Shown: positions 35,583 to 44,254 of the stretch, piece by piece
Layout: each line of letters starts with the position of its first letter
Numbering within the stretch: position 1 is the first letter of the stretch
Assembly: GCA_035474375.1 (NCBI GenBank)
Contig: DATINJ010000288.1
Span: 5,525 to 69,524, forward strand
Direction: 5' to 3'
Origin: JANNPJ01 sp035474375
GTDB taxonomy: Bacteria; Actinomycetota; Actinomycetes; Actinomycetales; Kineosporiaceae
Length of the DNA: 64,000 nt
Made by a program: the position numbers and the translations under genes
The notes under the pieces: model-generated
Database searches by the model: none
What the model saw: only the letters and a program-made list of their open reading frames with translations
Told to the model about the DNA's origin: nothing

Positions 35583-36481
35583 GCCAGATCACGGATGTCG
35601 GTCCGACCGAAAACAGCAGAGCAACCACCCTCAACAATCGCAAGCCCCGGCCGGATCGCAAGGCCCGGGGCGGCGCCCTGCTCGGGCTGCTGGCCTGGGT
35701 GATCGGCATTCTGTTCGTGGTGCCGATCCTGTGGATGCTCCTCACCTCCTTCCACAGCGAGGCGGACGCGGCGACAAACCCGCCGTCCGTGCTGGCACCG
35801 CTCACCCTGCAGGGTTATCGGGAGTTCTTCGGCGCCTCCACCGGCGCCAGCCCGTGGCCACCGCTGCTGAACTCGATGACCGCCAGCCTGGTGTCGACGC
35901 TGCTGGTGCTGCTGCTCGCCGTCCCGGCCGCGTACGCGCTGTCGATCAAGAAGGTGGAGAAGTGGACTGATGTGATGTTCTTCTTCCTCTCCACCAAGAT
36001 GCTGCCGATCGTCGCCGGCCTGCTGCCGATCTACATTTTCGCCCAGAACATCGGGATGCTTGACAACATCTGGCTGTTAATCATCTTCTACACGGCGATG
36101 AACCTGCCGATCGCGGTCTGGATGATGCGCTCGTTCCTGGCCGAGGTGCCGGTGGAGATGCTGGAGGCCGCCCAGGTGGACGGCGCCGGCCTGATCCGGA
36201 CGCTCAAAGACATCATCGCCCCGGTGGTCGCCCCCGGCATCGCCGCCGTCTCCCTGATCTGCTTCATCTTCAGCTGGAATGAGCTGTTGTTCGCCCGGGT
36301 TCTGACCGCGACCGTGGCGCAGACCGCCCCGGTGTTCCTGACCGGCTTCGTCACCAGCCAGGGACTGTTCCTGGCCAAGGTGTGTGCGGCCGCCATCGTG
36401 GTATCGCTCCCGGTGCTCGCCGCCGGATTCGCCGCCCAGGACAAGCTGGTTCAGGGGCTTTCGATGGGTGCCGTCAAGTGA
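35579..36481 (+). CDS. ABC transporter permease, MalG type (polyol)
   Basis: 300 residues, six membrane helices, EAA loop EAAQVDGAGLIRTLKDIIAP near residue 200. Typical MalG C-terminus (VQGLSMGAVK). ATG overlaps the upstream stop (ATGA) and its stop overlaps the dehydrogenase GTG. A frame open since 35291 is a read-through artefact; the polar N-terminus from 35579 fits MalG proteins. Confidence 0.92.
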   Translation: MSQITDVGPTENSRATTLNNRKPRPDRKARGGALLGLLAWVIGILFVVPILWMLLTSFHSEADAATNPPSVLAPLTLQGYREFFGASTGASPWPPLLNSMTASLVSTLLVLLLAVPAAYALSIKKVEKWTDVMFFFLSTKMLPIVAGLLPIYIFAQNIGMLDNIWLLIIFYTAMNLPIAVWMMRSFLAEVPVEMLEAAQVDGAGLIRTLKDIIAPVVAPGIAAVSLICFIFSWNELLFARVLTATVAQTAPVFLTGFVTSQGLFLAKVCAAAIVVSLPVLAAGFAAQDKLVQGLSMGAVK

Positions 36482-37965
36482 GCGACCCGATCGCCTTGTC
36501 AACGGCGAACCTGCCCCGGCTGAACCCCCAGGTCGAGCGGCCCACGTACGACCGTAGCCAGGTCAGCGTGGGAATCGTGCACCTCGGCGTCGGCGGTTTC
36601 CACCGCACTCATCAGGCGATGTATCTGGACCGACTAATGACTGCCGGAAAGGCCCTGGACTGGGGAATCTGCGGAGTCGGCGTACTGCCGTCCGATCGGC
36701 TGATGCAGACCGTGCTGCAGGACCAGGACTACCTGTACACGATGGTGGTCAAACACGCGGACGGCCGATTCGAGCCGCGAGTGATCGGATCGATTGTCGA
36801 TTACCTCTTCGCCCCGGACGATCCGGAAGCGGTGATCGAGCGGATGGCGGCGCCGAGTACCCGGATCGTCTCGCTGACCGTCACCGAGGGCGGCTACAAC
36901 ATTCACGCCGTGACTGGCCGGTTCGACGAGACCAACCCGGACGTCCAGGTGGATGCCGAGCCGGGCGCCGTCCCTCGGACGACGTTCGGCCTGATCACCG
37001 AGGCCCTGCTGCGCCGCTGGGACCGTGGGATACCCGCGTTCGTGGTGATGTCCTGCGACAACATCCCCGGCAACGGCGACGTCGCCCGGGGCAGCCTGGC
37101 CGCCTTCGCTCGGTTGCGGGACCCGGCGCTCGGCGATCGGATCGACCGCGAGGTGCTGTTCCCGAACAGCATGGTGGACCGGATCACCCCGGCGACCACG
37201 GACGACGACCGCGCCGAGGTCGCCCTCCGGTTTGGCGTCCGCGATGGTTGGCCGGTGGTCTGCGAACCGTTCACGCAATGGGTTCTGGAGAATTGGGACG
37301 GCGATCGGCCGAGTCTGGAGGACGTCGGCGTCCAGCTGGTCGAGGATGTCGCGCCGTACGAGTTGATGAAACTGCGGTTGCTCAACGGCAGCCACCAAGC
37401 CCTCTGCTACCTCGGTTACCTGGCCGGGTACCGGTACGCCCACGAGGTCTGCCAGGATCCGCTGTTCGCCAAATTCCTGTTGACCTACATGAATTCGGAG
37501 GCCACGCCAACACTGCATCCGGTGCCCGGCATCGATCTCGACGCCTACAAGCCGAACCTGATCGACCGATTCTCCAACCCGCAGATCCGCGACACCCTGG
37601 CTCGGCTGTGCATGGAGAGCAGCGACCGGATCCCGAAATGGTTGTTGCCGGTACTTCGGGACAATCTGGCGAGTGGCGGGAGCATCGCTATGACCACCAC
37701 CGTCGTCGCGGCCTGGGCCCGGTACTGCGAAGCGATCGACGAGCAGGGCGAGCCGATCGTCGTTGTCGATCGGCTCGCCGACAGTCTGGTGGCGACCGCC
37801 CAGCAGCAGCGCAGCGACCCGCTGGCCTTCATCCGCAACCGGGAGCTGTTCGGTGACCTGGTGGACGACGAGCGCTTCACCACGGCCTACCTGTCGACCC
37901 TCGAATCCCTGCACAGGGTGGGCGCCCGCAAGACCCTGGAAATGCTAACCGAACGCCCGTCCTGA
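36478..37965 (+). CDS. Mannitol dehydrogenase family protein
   Basis: 495-residue long-chain polyol dehydrogenase, oxidising a hexitol or pentitol to the ketose with NAD+. The Rossmann region is VGIVHLGVGGFHRTHQAMY (about 29-47) and the catalytic block KLRLLNGSHQALCYLGYLAG near residue 297-315 carries the Lys, Asn and His of the family. Length suits mannitol 2-dehydrogenase or fructuronate reductase-like members; the transporter context favours a polyol. GTG start overlaps the permease stop. Product fructose would then need a kinase outside this operon. Converges with the aldo/keto reductase gene (6 bp). Confidence 0.92.
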   Translation: MSDPIALSTANLPRLNPQVERPTYDRSQVSVGIVHLGVGGFHRTHQAMYLDRLMTAGKALDWGICGVGVLPSDRLMQTVLQDQDYLYTMVVKHADGRFEPRVIGSIVDYLFAPDDPEAVIERMAAPSTRIVSLTVTEGGYNIHAVTGRFDETNPDVQVDAEPGAVPRTTFGLITEALLRRWDRGIPAFVVMSCDNIPGNGDVARGSLAAFARLRDPALGDRIDREVLFPNSMVDRITPATTDDDRAEVALRFGVRDGWPVVCEPFTQWVLENWDGDRPSLEDVGVQLVEDVAPYELMKLRLLNGSHQALCYLGYLAGYRYAHEVCQDPLFAKFLLTYMNSEATPTLHPVPGIDLDAYKPNLIDRFSNPQIRDTLARLCMESSDRIPKWLLPVLRDNLASGGSIAMTTTVVAAWARYCEAIDEQGEPIVVVDRLADSLVATAQQQRSDPLAFIRNRELFGDLVDDERFTTAYLSTLESLHRVGARKTLEMLTERPS

Positions 37966-37971
37966 ATCGGA

Positions 37972-38820
37972 TCAACCCGGGATGTAGTCGAACGCGTCCG
38001 GGTTCGGTCCGGTGCGGCCGTTCTCGCCGCGATCGAGGCCGGCGATCGTAGCCAGGTCCGCGTCGGTGAGCTCGAAGTCGAAGAGCTCGAAGTTCTCTTG
38101 GACCCGGGACGGTGTCGTCGATTTCGGAAACACGATGTCGCCACGCTGGAGGTGCCAGCGGAGCACCACCTGGGCCGGTGTCCGGTTGACTCGCTGCGCG
38201 ATGTCGATGATCACTTGGTCGTTCAGAACCTGGCCTTGAGCGATCGGCGACCAGGCCTCGACGTGGATCCGGTGCTCGATGCAGTACGCCCGGACCGCTT
38301 CGTTCGTCAGGTAGGGGTGCACCTCGATCTGGTTCACCGCCGGCACCGTGTCGGTCTCGGCCGCCAGCCGCTCCAGGTGCGCGATCTGGAAGTTCGAGAC
38401 CCCGATCGAGCGAGCCCGGCCGTCGGCGTTGAACTCTTCCAGGGTCCGCCAAGTGCTGACGAAGTCACCGTCGTACCGGGTGGGCAGCGGCCAGTGGATC
38501 AGGAACAGGTCCACATAGTCCGATCCGAGCGCCGCCAAGGTGCCCTCGAAGGCCCGCCGGGCGTCGTCCGGCCGGTGAAAGCCATTGTTCAGTTTGCTGG
38601 TGACAAACACCTGCTCCCGCCCAAGACCGGAGGCCCGGATCGCGTCCCCGACCTCCTTCTCGTTGCCGTACATCTGCGCGGTGTCGAGGTGCCGATAGCC
38701 GACCTCGAGGGCGGTGATGACCGCCTTCTCGGTGTCGGCCGGTTTGATCTGAAAGACGCCGAAACCCAGTTGCGGGATCGAAGCGCCGTCACGAAGCGTG
38801 ACCGTGGGAACCGCACTCAC
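37972..38820 (-). CDS. Aldo/keto reductase
   Basis: 282-residue NADPH-dependent reductase. Signature DGASIPQLGFGVFQI, GYRHLDTAQMYGNE with catalytic Asp and Tyr, VTSKLNN with Lys and LFLIHWPLP with His form the tetrad; the cofactor segment FPKSTTPSRVQENFE is typical of AKR5. The GTG at 38820 is chosen because GGAG lies 9 nt upstream; the ATG at 38829 touches that site and is less likely. Sits head-to-tail after the ROK gene with a 112-bp gap. May act on a sugar aldehyde, unproven. Confidence 0.92.
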   Translation of the reverse strand: MSAVPTVTLRDGASIPQLGFGVFQIKPADTEKAVITALEVGYRHLDTAQMYGNEKEVGDAIRASGLGREQVFVTSKLNNGFHRPDDARRAFEGTLAALGSDYVDLFLIHWPLPTRYDGDFVSTWRTLEEFNADGRARSIGVSNFQIAHLERLAAETDTVPAVNQIEVHPYLTNEAVRAYCIEHRIHVEAWSPIAQGQVLNDQVIIDIAQRVNRTPAQVVLRWHLQRGDIVFPKSTTPSRVQENFELFDFELTDADLATIAGLDRGENGRTGPNPDAFDYIPG

Positions 38821-38932
38821 GGATGTCATCTCCTCGATATCGTCGTCAACTCGGTCAACCCTGCGCCGACCTGCGGTGTTTCGCAACTTCGCGCACCTTC
38901 GCACAACGCGGTACTTGGCTGCGCGGAATGGA

Positions 38933-40147
38933 TCAGTAGCCCAGCGCCATCGACCTGGACAGGACCATGGCGGCGGCGCCACGCACCGTGGCATAGTCGT
39001 CGGCGTCCGCGAATTGAATCCGAATCGGGCCACCCGGATGAGCGAAAGCCTTTTCACGTACCCGAGTTTCGATCTCGGACCGGAACGACTCACCGGCCGC
39101 GACCAGGTCGCCGTGCAGGATGAACAATTCGAGCCCGAGGCTGTGCTGGATGTTCACGATGCCGAGGGCGATATTTGCGGCGTACTCCCGGAGCAGGGCG
39201 GCGGCCACCGGATCGCTCGCCGACCTGGCTGCGAGCCCTCCGGGGCTCATCGTTGCCGAACCCGACATTTCCCGCCGGGCGGCTTCGGCCCGGATCCAGC
39301 GAGTGGTAGCGACCGTCTCCCAGCAACCGCGCAGCCCGCAACTGCACACCTCACCGGAGCGGTCCACCACCGTGTGCCCGACCTCGCCGCCCGCGCCGCG
39401 CGAACCCCGGTGCAATGCCCCATCAAGGATGAAACCGGCACCAATACCCGCACCGAGATAGACGGAACAGAACGACTCCTCGCCTCGGCCGATGCCGAAC
39501 AGCAGGTCACCCAGGGCCTGGGCGCGCGGGTGCGGGTCGACGAAGGTGGGGACGCCGGTGGCCCGGGCGATCTCCGGGCCGATCGCCAGGCCGTTCATCC
39601 ACGGCGCCAAACCAACCCGAACCACCGCGCCGGCCTGGGTGTCGACCAGGCCGCCGACCGCGATCCCGATCCCCCGCAGCGGCGCGGTCGCGGTCGCGAT
39701 CACCTCCCCCAGGCAGTCGGTCAGCCGGCTGACGATGGCGTGCTGCTTGAGCTTTCGGGTGCCGAACTTGACGGTGGCGACGGTGACGATCCGGCCGCTG
39801 GTGGTGACCAGCGCTGCCTGCACACCGCCGGGCAGCAGCACGATCGCACCCACCGGCCACCCGTCATCGGAGAACCAGACCGGCCGGGCCGGCTTGCCAC
39901 CCCGAATTCCGCTGGCGATCGGTTTATGTTCCTGCAGAACACCTTCGTCCAACAACGGCTGGACGATCTGGCCAATGGTGGCGCGGGTGGAGCCGGTCAG
40001 CCGGGCCAACTCGGGCCGGGCCAGTGGACCATGGGCGTACAGGGTTTTCAGCACCCGGGCGCGATTCAGCTCGCCCGCCCGGGACGCCGAAACCATGGCC
40101 GACGCGATCAATCCTCGGTGCTGTGCTACCACCTCGCCACGCCCCAT
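38933..40147 (-). CDS. ROK family transcriptional regulator
   Basis: 404 residues. N-terminal winged helix (NRARVLKTLYAHGPLARPEL, then TGSTRATIGQIVQPLLDEG), followed by the ROK sugar-kinase-like fold with IGVGG-type loop (GIAVGGLVD), GAGIGAGFILDG and the zinc motif CSCGLRGCWE. These proteins repress sugar uptake genes and release DNA on binding a sugar. It is divergent from a sugar ABC operon with a nested palindrome between the two, so that operon is the likely target. ATG start at 40147. Confidence 0.93.
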   Translation of the reverse strand: MGRGEVVAQHRGLIASAMVSASRAGELNRARVLKTLYAHGPLARPELARLTGSTRATIGQIVQPLLDEGVLQEHKPIASGIRGGKPARPVWFSDDGWPVGAIVLLPGGVQAALVTTSGRIVTVATVKFGTRKLKQHAIVSRLTDCLGEVIATATAPLRGIGIAVGGLVDTQAGAVVRVGLAPWMNGLAIGPEIARATGVPTFVDPHPRAQALGDLLFGIGRGEESFCSVYLGAGIGAGFILDGALHRGSRGAGGEVGHTVVDRSGEVCSCGLRGCWETVATTRWIRAEAARREMSGSATMSPGGLAARSASDPVAAALLREYAANIALGIVNIQHSLGLELFILHGDLVAAGESFRSEIETRVREKAFAHPGGPIRIQFADADDYATVRGAAAMVLSRSMALGY

Positions 40148-40213
40148 TCCAGGTTACCGATGCGTGCAGCGCAGTTGTCGTTTCGTGACGGTCGAGACCT
40201 TGACGGCCCGGAG

Positions 40214-40256
40214 TTTGTACGTCAACCTTACAAATTGTATGGACGACTTACAAACC
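40214..40256. promoter_or_regulatory. ROK operator candidate (nested palindromes)
   Basis: Outer arms GTTTGTACGTC (40214-40224) and GACTTACAAAC (40246-40256) match in 10 of 11 pairs, and an inner TACAAATTGTA (40230-40240) shares the same centre. It lies in the divergent gap, 66 bp before the binding-protein gene. Confidence 0.7.
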
Positions 40257-40321
40257 TACGCGACGGTTCCCCTGCTTCGCATAGGTGAAAACCGGCAGCG
40301 ATTCCAACAGGAGACTCCCCC

Positions 40322-41584
40322 ATGAACAGACGCTCCCGAGTTCTCTCGGTCGGCCTCGTCGGCCTGACAACTGCGGCTCTGGCGGCTTGCGGCGGTGGAA
40401 CCGGCGCAAGCTCGGATGACGATGCGAGCGCAAAGAAGTCGACCACGATCAAACTGGTCGCCGCCGAGTACTCGAAGGACAACACCTCCGCGTTCTGGAC
40501 CAAGTTCGCCGCCGCCTACAAGGCGAAGACCGGCAACACCCTGGACGTGCAGGTGGTCAGCTGGAACGACATTGACCAGCAGTCCAGCACGATGATCCAG
40601 AACAACAACGCGCCGGACATCCTGAACCTTAACGTCTACGCCAGCTATGCCAAGGACGGCTTGCTGTACAGCGCGGACGAGGTGCTCTCGCCGTCGGTGA
40701 AGTCGGATCTGCTGCCGAACTTCGTCAAGAGCGGGACGTACGAGAACAAGATGTACGGCATGCCCGACCTCTCCTCGGCCCGAGCGCTGTTCTACAACAA
40801 GAAGCTGTACAAGCAGGCCGGGATCGCGAATCCGCCCACCACCTGGGACGAATTCGAGACAGATGCGAAGAAGATCGCCGCTCTCGGGGGTGGGGTGGCC
40901 GGCTACGCCGAGCCGCTCGGGCCGGAGGAGGCCCAGGCCGAGTTCTCGATCTGGATGGTGAACAACGGCGGTGACTGGAAAACCGACGGGAAGTGGACGA
41001 TCAACTCCCCGCAGAACATCGAGACGCTGACCTTCTTGAAGAAGCTGGCCGACGAGAAGGTCACCCAGAACAACCCGGGCAAGACGAACCGGACGGACGG
41101 CGCGTTCTCGCTCTTCTCCTCGGGCAAGGCCGGGATGGTTGTCGGCTTCTCGCCGCTGTCCGGAACGCTGGACAAGGAGAAGAAGGTGGACTACGGGATC
41201 GCCCCGATGCCGACCAAGGACGGCAGCGCGCCGCAGACCTACGGCGTCACCGACTACCTGATGGCCTTCAAGAAGGACGGCAACCAGGACGCCGTCAAGG
41301 CCTTCTACGACCTCTACTACCAACCGGACCAGGTGAACGCCTTCATCAAGGCGGAGGGCTTCCTGCCGGTGACCCAGACCGGTGTCGAGCAGTTCAAATC
41401 CGACCCGACGCTGAAGGTTTACCTGGACACGCTGCCGAACGCGCACCTCACCCCGACCGACGACCCGGGTTGGGACAAGGTCAAGCTCGCGGTCCAGCAG
41501 AACATCGGCAAAGCTGTGGCACCGAAGGGTGACCCGAAGGCCGTCCTCGACGACCTCCAGAAGCAAGCCGAGTCCGGGAGCTGA
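40322..41584 (+). CDS. Sugar ABC transporter substrate-binding lipoprotein
   Basis: 420 residues, family 1 solute-binding protein. Signal peptide with lipobox LAAC; Cys about residue 23 followed by a Gly/Ser/Asp linker. Recognisable motifs: NNNAPDILNLNVYASYAKDG, ARALFYNKKLYKQAG, TTWDEFE. ATG with AGGAG upstream. First gene of a three-gene operon with two permeases and no ATPase. The substrate is a sugar or oligosaccharide; identity not readable. Probably controlled by the divergent ROK protein. Confidence 0.91.
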   Translation: MNRRSRVLSVGLVGLTTAALAACGGGTGASSDDDASAKKSTTIKLVAAEYSKDNTSAFWTKFAAAYKAKTGNTLDVQVVSWNDIDQQSSTMIQNNNAPDILNLNVYASYAKDGLLYSADEVLSPSVKSDLLPNFVKSGTYENKMYGMPDLSSARALFYNKKLYKQAGIANPPTTWDEFETDAKKIAALGGGVAGYAEPLGPEEAQAEFSIWMVNNGGDWKTDGKWTINSPQNIETLTFLKKLADEKVTQNNPGKTNRTDGAFSLFSSGKAGMVVGFSPLSGTLDKEKKVDYGIAPMPTKDGSAPQTYGVTDYLMAFKKDGNQDAVKAFYDLYYQPDQVNAFIKAEGFLPVTQTGVEQFKSDPTLKVYLDTLPNAHLTPTDDPGWDKVKLAVQQNIGKAVAPKGDPKAVLDDLQKQAESGS

Positions 41585-41586
41585 CC

Positions 41587-42564
41587 TTGCCGGCCCAGTT
41601 GAGTGAGGCGGGTGTGACCGGACCGGTCGCACCCGCCGCACCTTCCCCCGCAGCACGACGCCGGCGCCGGCTACAGCCGGGCCGAGCCACCGTGTGGTCC
41701 GCGCTGCTCTGGCTGGCGCCGTCCCTGGCCCTGATCTTCGGGGTGGTGATCTTCCCGGCGTACGAGCTGATCCGGGCGTCGGTTAGCGACTACTCGATCA
41801 CCGGTCTCCGCAAGGGCTCGGCCGGCCTGAAGAACTACACCGACGTGCTCGCTCACGCCGACCTCTGGGTGGTGCTGCGGAACACCGCGATCTGGGTGAT
41901 CGTGGTGGTCGCCCTGACCATCGTGATCAGCCTCGCGCTGGCCCAGCTGATGGCCAAGGACTTCGTCGGCCGGCGGATCATGCGCTGGTCGATCATCGTG
42001 CCGTGGGCTGCCTCGCTGGTGATCACCGCCCGGTTGTTCACCCTGATCCTGGACTACAACCACGGCATCCTGAACCGGTTGCTGATCTGGTTGCACCTGA
42101 TCAATGAACCGGTCGACTTCCTCGGCGACGATCGCTTCACGATGGCATCGATGATCGGTGTCGGGGTGTTCGTCTCGATCCCGTTCACCGCCTACGTCCT
42201 GCTGGCCGGCCTGAACGCGATGCCTACGGACGTTTTCGAAGCGGCCCGGGTGGACGGCGCGCGGCCGAGCCAGATCTACCGGCACATCACGCTGCCGCTG
42301 TTGCGCCCGGCGATCCTGGTCGCCAGCGTGCTGAATCTGATCTACGTCTTCAATTCGTTCCCCGTGGTCTACACGTTGAACGACCGCAACCCCGGCTTCT
42401 CGCACGATACGTCGATCACCTTCAGCTACAAGCTGGCGTTCAAGAGTGCCGAGCACAGCGTCGGAATGTCCGCCGCCGCCGGGATCTTCAACGTCGCCTT
42501 GATCCTGCTGGTGGTCATGGTCTACCTACGCCTGATCAAGTGGAAGGAGGTGACGCAGACGTGA
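41587..42564 (+). CDS. ABC transporter permease, MalF type (sugar)
   Basis: 325 residues with six membrane helices and a long polar Pro/Ala/Arg N-terminus. EAA loop EAARVDGARPSQIYRHITLP near residue 220. A TTG start two bases after the binding-protein stop is used; no better start is seen, and the N-terminal region tolerates some uncertainty. The next gene overlaps by GTGA, preceded by AAGGAGG inside this gene. Confidence 0.9.
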   Translation: MPAQLSEAGVTGPVAPAAPSPAARRRRRLQPGRATVWSALLWLAPSLALIFGVVIFPAYELIRASVSDYSITGLRKGSAGLKNYTDVLAHADLWVVLRNTAIWVIVVVALTIVISLALAQLMAKDFVGRRIMRWSIIVPWAASLVITARLFTLILDYNHGILNRLLIWLHLINEPVDFLGDDRFTMASMIGVGVFVSIPFTAYVLLAGLNAMPTDVFEAARVDGARPSQIYRHITLPLLRPAILVASVLNLIYVFNSFPVVYTLNDRNPGFSHDTSITFSYKLAFKSAEHSVGMSAAAGIFNVALILLVVMVYLRLIKWKEVTQT

Positions 42565-43433
42565 CGACGGAAACCCTTCCCCGCGCGCCGATCCGGAACC
42601 GGACCAGCACCTTGCGGCGGATTCGACCGTGGCTGCTCTCGCTCTGGGGGCTGGCGGTCACGGCGGTGTTCGCCGCCCCGTATGCGGTGATGCTGCTGGA
42701 TGCGCTGCGCCCGAGTGGCGACGTCCTGGCTTCACCGCCGTCATTCCTGCCGCGGGTCTGGCAGTGGTCCACCTTCGGCACCGTGCTCGGCGACGAGCGC
42801 TTCATCGCCTGGCTGAAGACCTCACTGCTGGTGGCGACGAGTTCGACGGCGATCGTCGTGGTAGTCGCGGTGCCGGCGGCGTTCTTCACCGCCCGGTTCG
42901 CGTTTCCTGGCCGGACGGCGTTCCTGCTGCTGGTGCTGATCACCCAGATGTTCTCGCCGACCTCGCTGGTGGTCGGCATTTACCGGGAGTTTTTCGAGCT
43001 CAACCTGGTGAACACCTATCTGGCGATCATTCTCACGAACTCGGCGTTCAACCTGGCCTTCGCGATCTGGATCCTGCAAGGCTTCTTCTCCTCAATCCCG
43101 AGGGACGTCGAGGAAGCGGCGAATCTGGACGGCTGCGGCCGAATCCGAACCCTGTGGCACGTCATGCTGCCGCTGATCCGGCCCGGCTTGGTCACTGCGG
43201 TGATCTTCACCTTCATTGCCGCATGGAACGAGTACGTCGTCGCCTTGACCCTGATGCAGGACGACGCGAAGAAGCCACTCACGGTGGGGATCAACTCGTA
43301 TGTCACCGGCTACGAGCAACATTGGGACCAGCTCTTCGCGGCGTCCATCATCGCCATCGTCCCGGTCGTGATCCTCTTCGCAGCGATCGAGAAACACCTG
43401 GTCGGCGGCCTGACGGCGGGCTCGGTCAAATAG
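42561..43433 (+). CDS. ABC transporter permease, MalG type (sugar)
   Basis: 290 residues, six membrane helices, EAA loop EEAANLDGCGRIRTLWHVML near residue 190 and the C-terminal LVGGLTAGSVK typical of MalG. GTG start overlapping the previous stop, with AAGGAGG 10-16 nt upstream. Last gene of the operon; transcription probably ends at the strong hairpin 43617-43671. Confidence 0.92.
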   Translation: MTTETLPRAPIRNRTSTLRRIRPWLLSLWGLAVTAVFAAPYAVMLLDALRPSGDVLASPPSFLPRVWQWSTFGTVLGDERFIAWLKTSLLVATSSTAIVVVVAVPAAFFTARFAFPGRTAFLLLVLITQMFSPTSLVVGIYREFFELNLVNTYLAIILTNSAFNLAFAIWILQGFFSSIPRDVEEAANLDGCGRIRTLWHVMLPLIRPGLVTAVIFTFIAAWNEYVVALTLMQDDAKKPLTVGINSYVTGYEQHWDQLFAASIIAIVPVVILFAAIEKHLVGGLTAGSVK

Positions 43434-43452
43434 CCCAAGCTGGCCCTGCGCA

Positions 43453-43580
43453 GGGGCCTTTCAGCACGCCAATGTGCGGCCGTCACGGACTTCTCCTGCA
43501 GGTATGCCCGGGATCTGCGTGCCTGAATGGCTCCTCGCCCGCGCGATCGGACGGCAGGGCATCACGGAAAGTGGACTGGG
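43453..43580. mobile_element. Partial second copy of the MITE-like element
   Basis: Aligns with 4345-4476: shared GGGGCC-TTTCAGCACGC left stem, CTCCTGCAGGTATGCCCGGGAT core, GCGTGCCT-AATGGC right stem and the right-end CACGGAAAGTGG. The left terminal repeat is missing, so this copy looks truncated. Confidence 0.55.
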
Positions 43581-43616
43581 ACCAAAATTCGGTCACTTCG
43601 TGATCACGCCCACTGC

Positions 43617-43671
43617 GCCGTGATCATGCACGGTTGCCCGCCTCGTGCGGGCAACCGTGCATGATCACGGC
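43617..43671. terminator. Family A palindrome, 25-bp perfect stem
   Basis: Perfect 25-bp inverted repeat (43617-43641 with 43647-43671) and a 5-nt CTCGT loop. Contains GATCATGCACGGTTGC. Placed between the convergent sugar permease and cheX genes; expected to stop transcription from both sides. Confidence 0.88.
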
Positions 43672-43720
43672 ATTAATTTCGAATGATCACGGCATTAATT
43701 TTCGAATGATCACGGCAGGG
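43663..43720. repeat. Tandem 22/23-bp repeats after the family A hairpin
   Basis: GATCACGGCATTAATTTCGAAT (43663-43684), a 23-bp copy with one extra T (43685-43707) and a truncated third unit (43708-43720). The first unit overlaps the right arm of the hairpin. AT-rich against a GC-rich background. Confidence 0.8.
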
Positions 43721-43723
43721 CTT

Positions 43724-44254
43724 TTATGGGAGATGGGCCAGGAGCGGGTTGTTCGCCTGGGTACCCGGCCAGCGCGCGTCGGTGATCGTGGCGTCGGTGC
43801 GGGTCAGCGGCATGACGGCGAGTTCCAGCACCTGATCCAGGAGGACGGCGGCGGCTCGTACCAGGCCGACGGGATGCTCGGAGGGCATGGTCAGCAGGGC
43901 CGAGGACGGCAGCGACAACTGTCCGTGGGTGCGCAGCAGCGTCTTGATGTTGCCGGCCGCGATGTTGCCGAGCTCGGCGATCACGTCGAGCATGTCGTCC
44001 GGCGCGGGGTCGGTGACGCCGAGCAGTTTCGTCGCCAGCCTCGACACAAGCTCGACCGAGGCCCGGACCTCAACCCCGAGATACCAATCGGCCACGGCAT
44101 CATGCACCACGAGGCGGGAGACTCCGGTCGGCGCGGCCGGCCGGCGACCGTCGAGAACCGGCGTCGATTCCTCGCCGAGCACCGAGATGACCATCTCACC
44201 GAGCAGCGCCTCCAGATCGGGCACCAGCGACTCAAGGTCCGGTCCATCGCTCAC
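43724..44254 (-). CDS. cheX: CheX/CheC-like chemotaxis phosphatase
   Basis: 176 residues. The segment DMLDVIAELGNIAAGNIKTLL contains the ExxN phosphatase motif of the CheC/CheX family, and the overall length fits CheX. It should remove phosphate from CheY. The GTG start overlaps the cheR stop (GTGA) and has GGAGG 6 nt upstream; the longer open frame to 44539 is a shadow over cheR. Third gene of cheY-cheR-cheX. Confidence 0.8.
   Translation of the reverse strand: MSDGPDLESLVPDLEALLGEMVISVLGEESTPVLDGRRPAAPTGVSRLVVHDAVADWYLGVEVRASVELVSRLATKLLGVTDPAPDDMLDVIAELGNIAAGNIKTLLRTHGQLSLPSSALLTMPSEHPVGLVRAAAVLLDQVLELAVMPLTRTDATITDARWPGTQANNPLLAHLP

Noticed and set aside
38798..40288. Plus-strand open frame of 496 codons
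   Set aside because: Antisense shadow of the ROK regulator gene, which has a helix-turn-helix and zinc motif.
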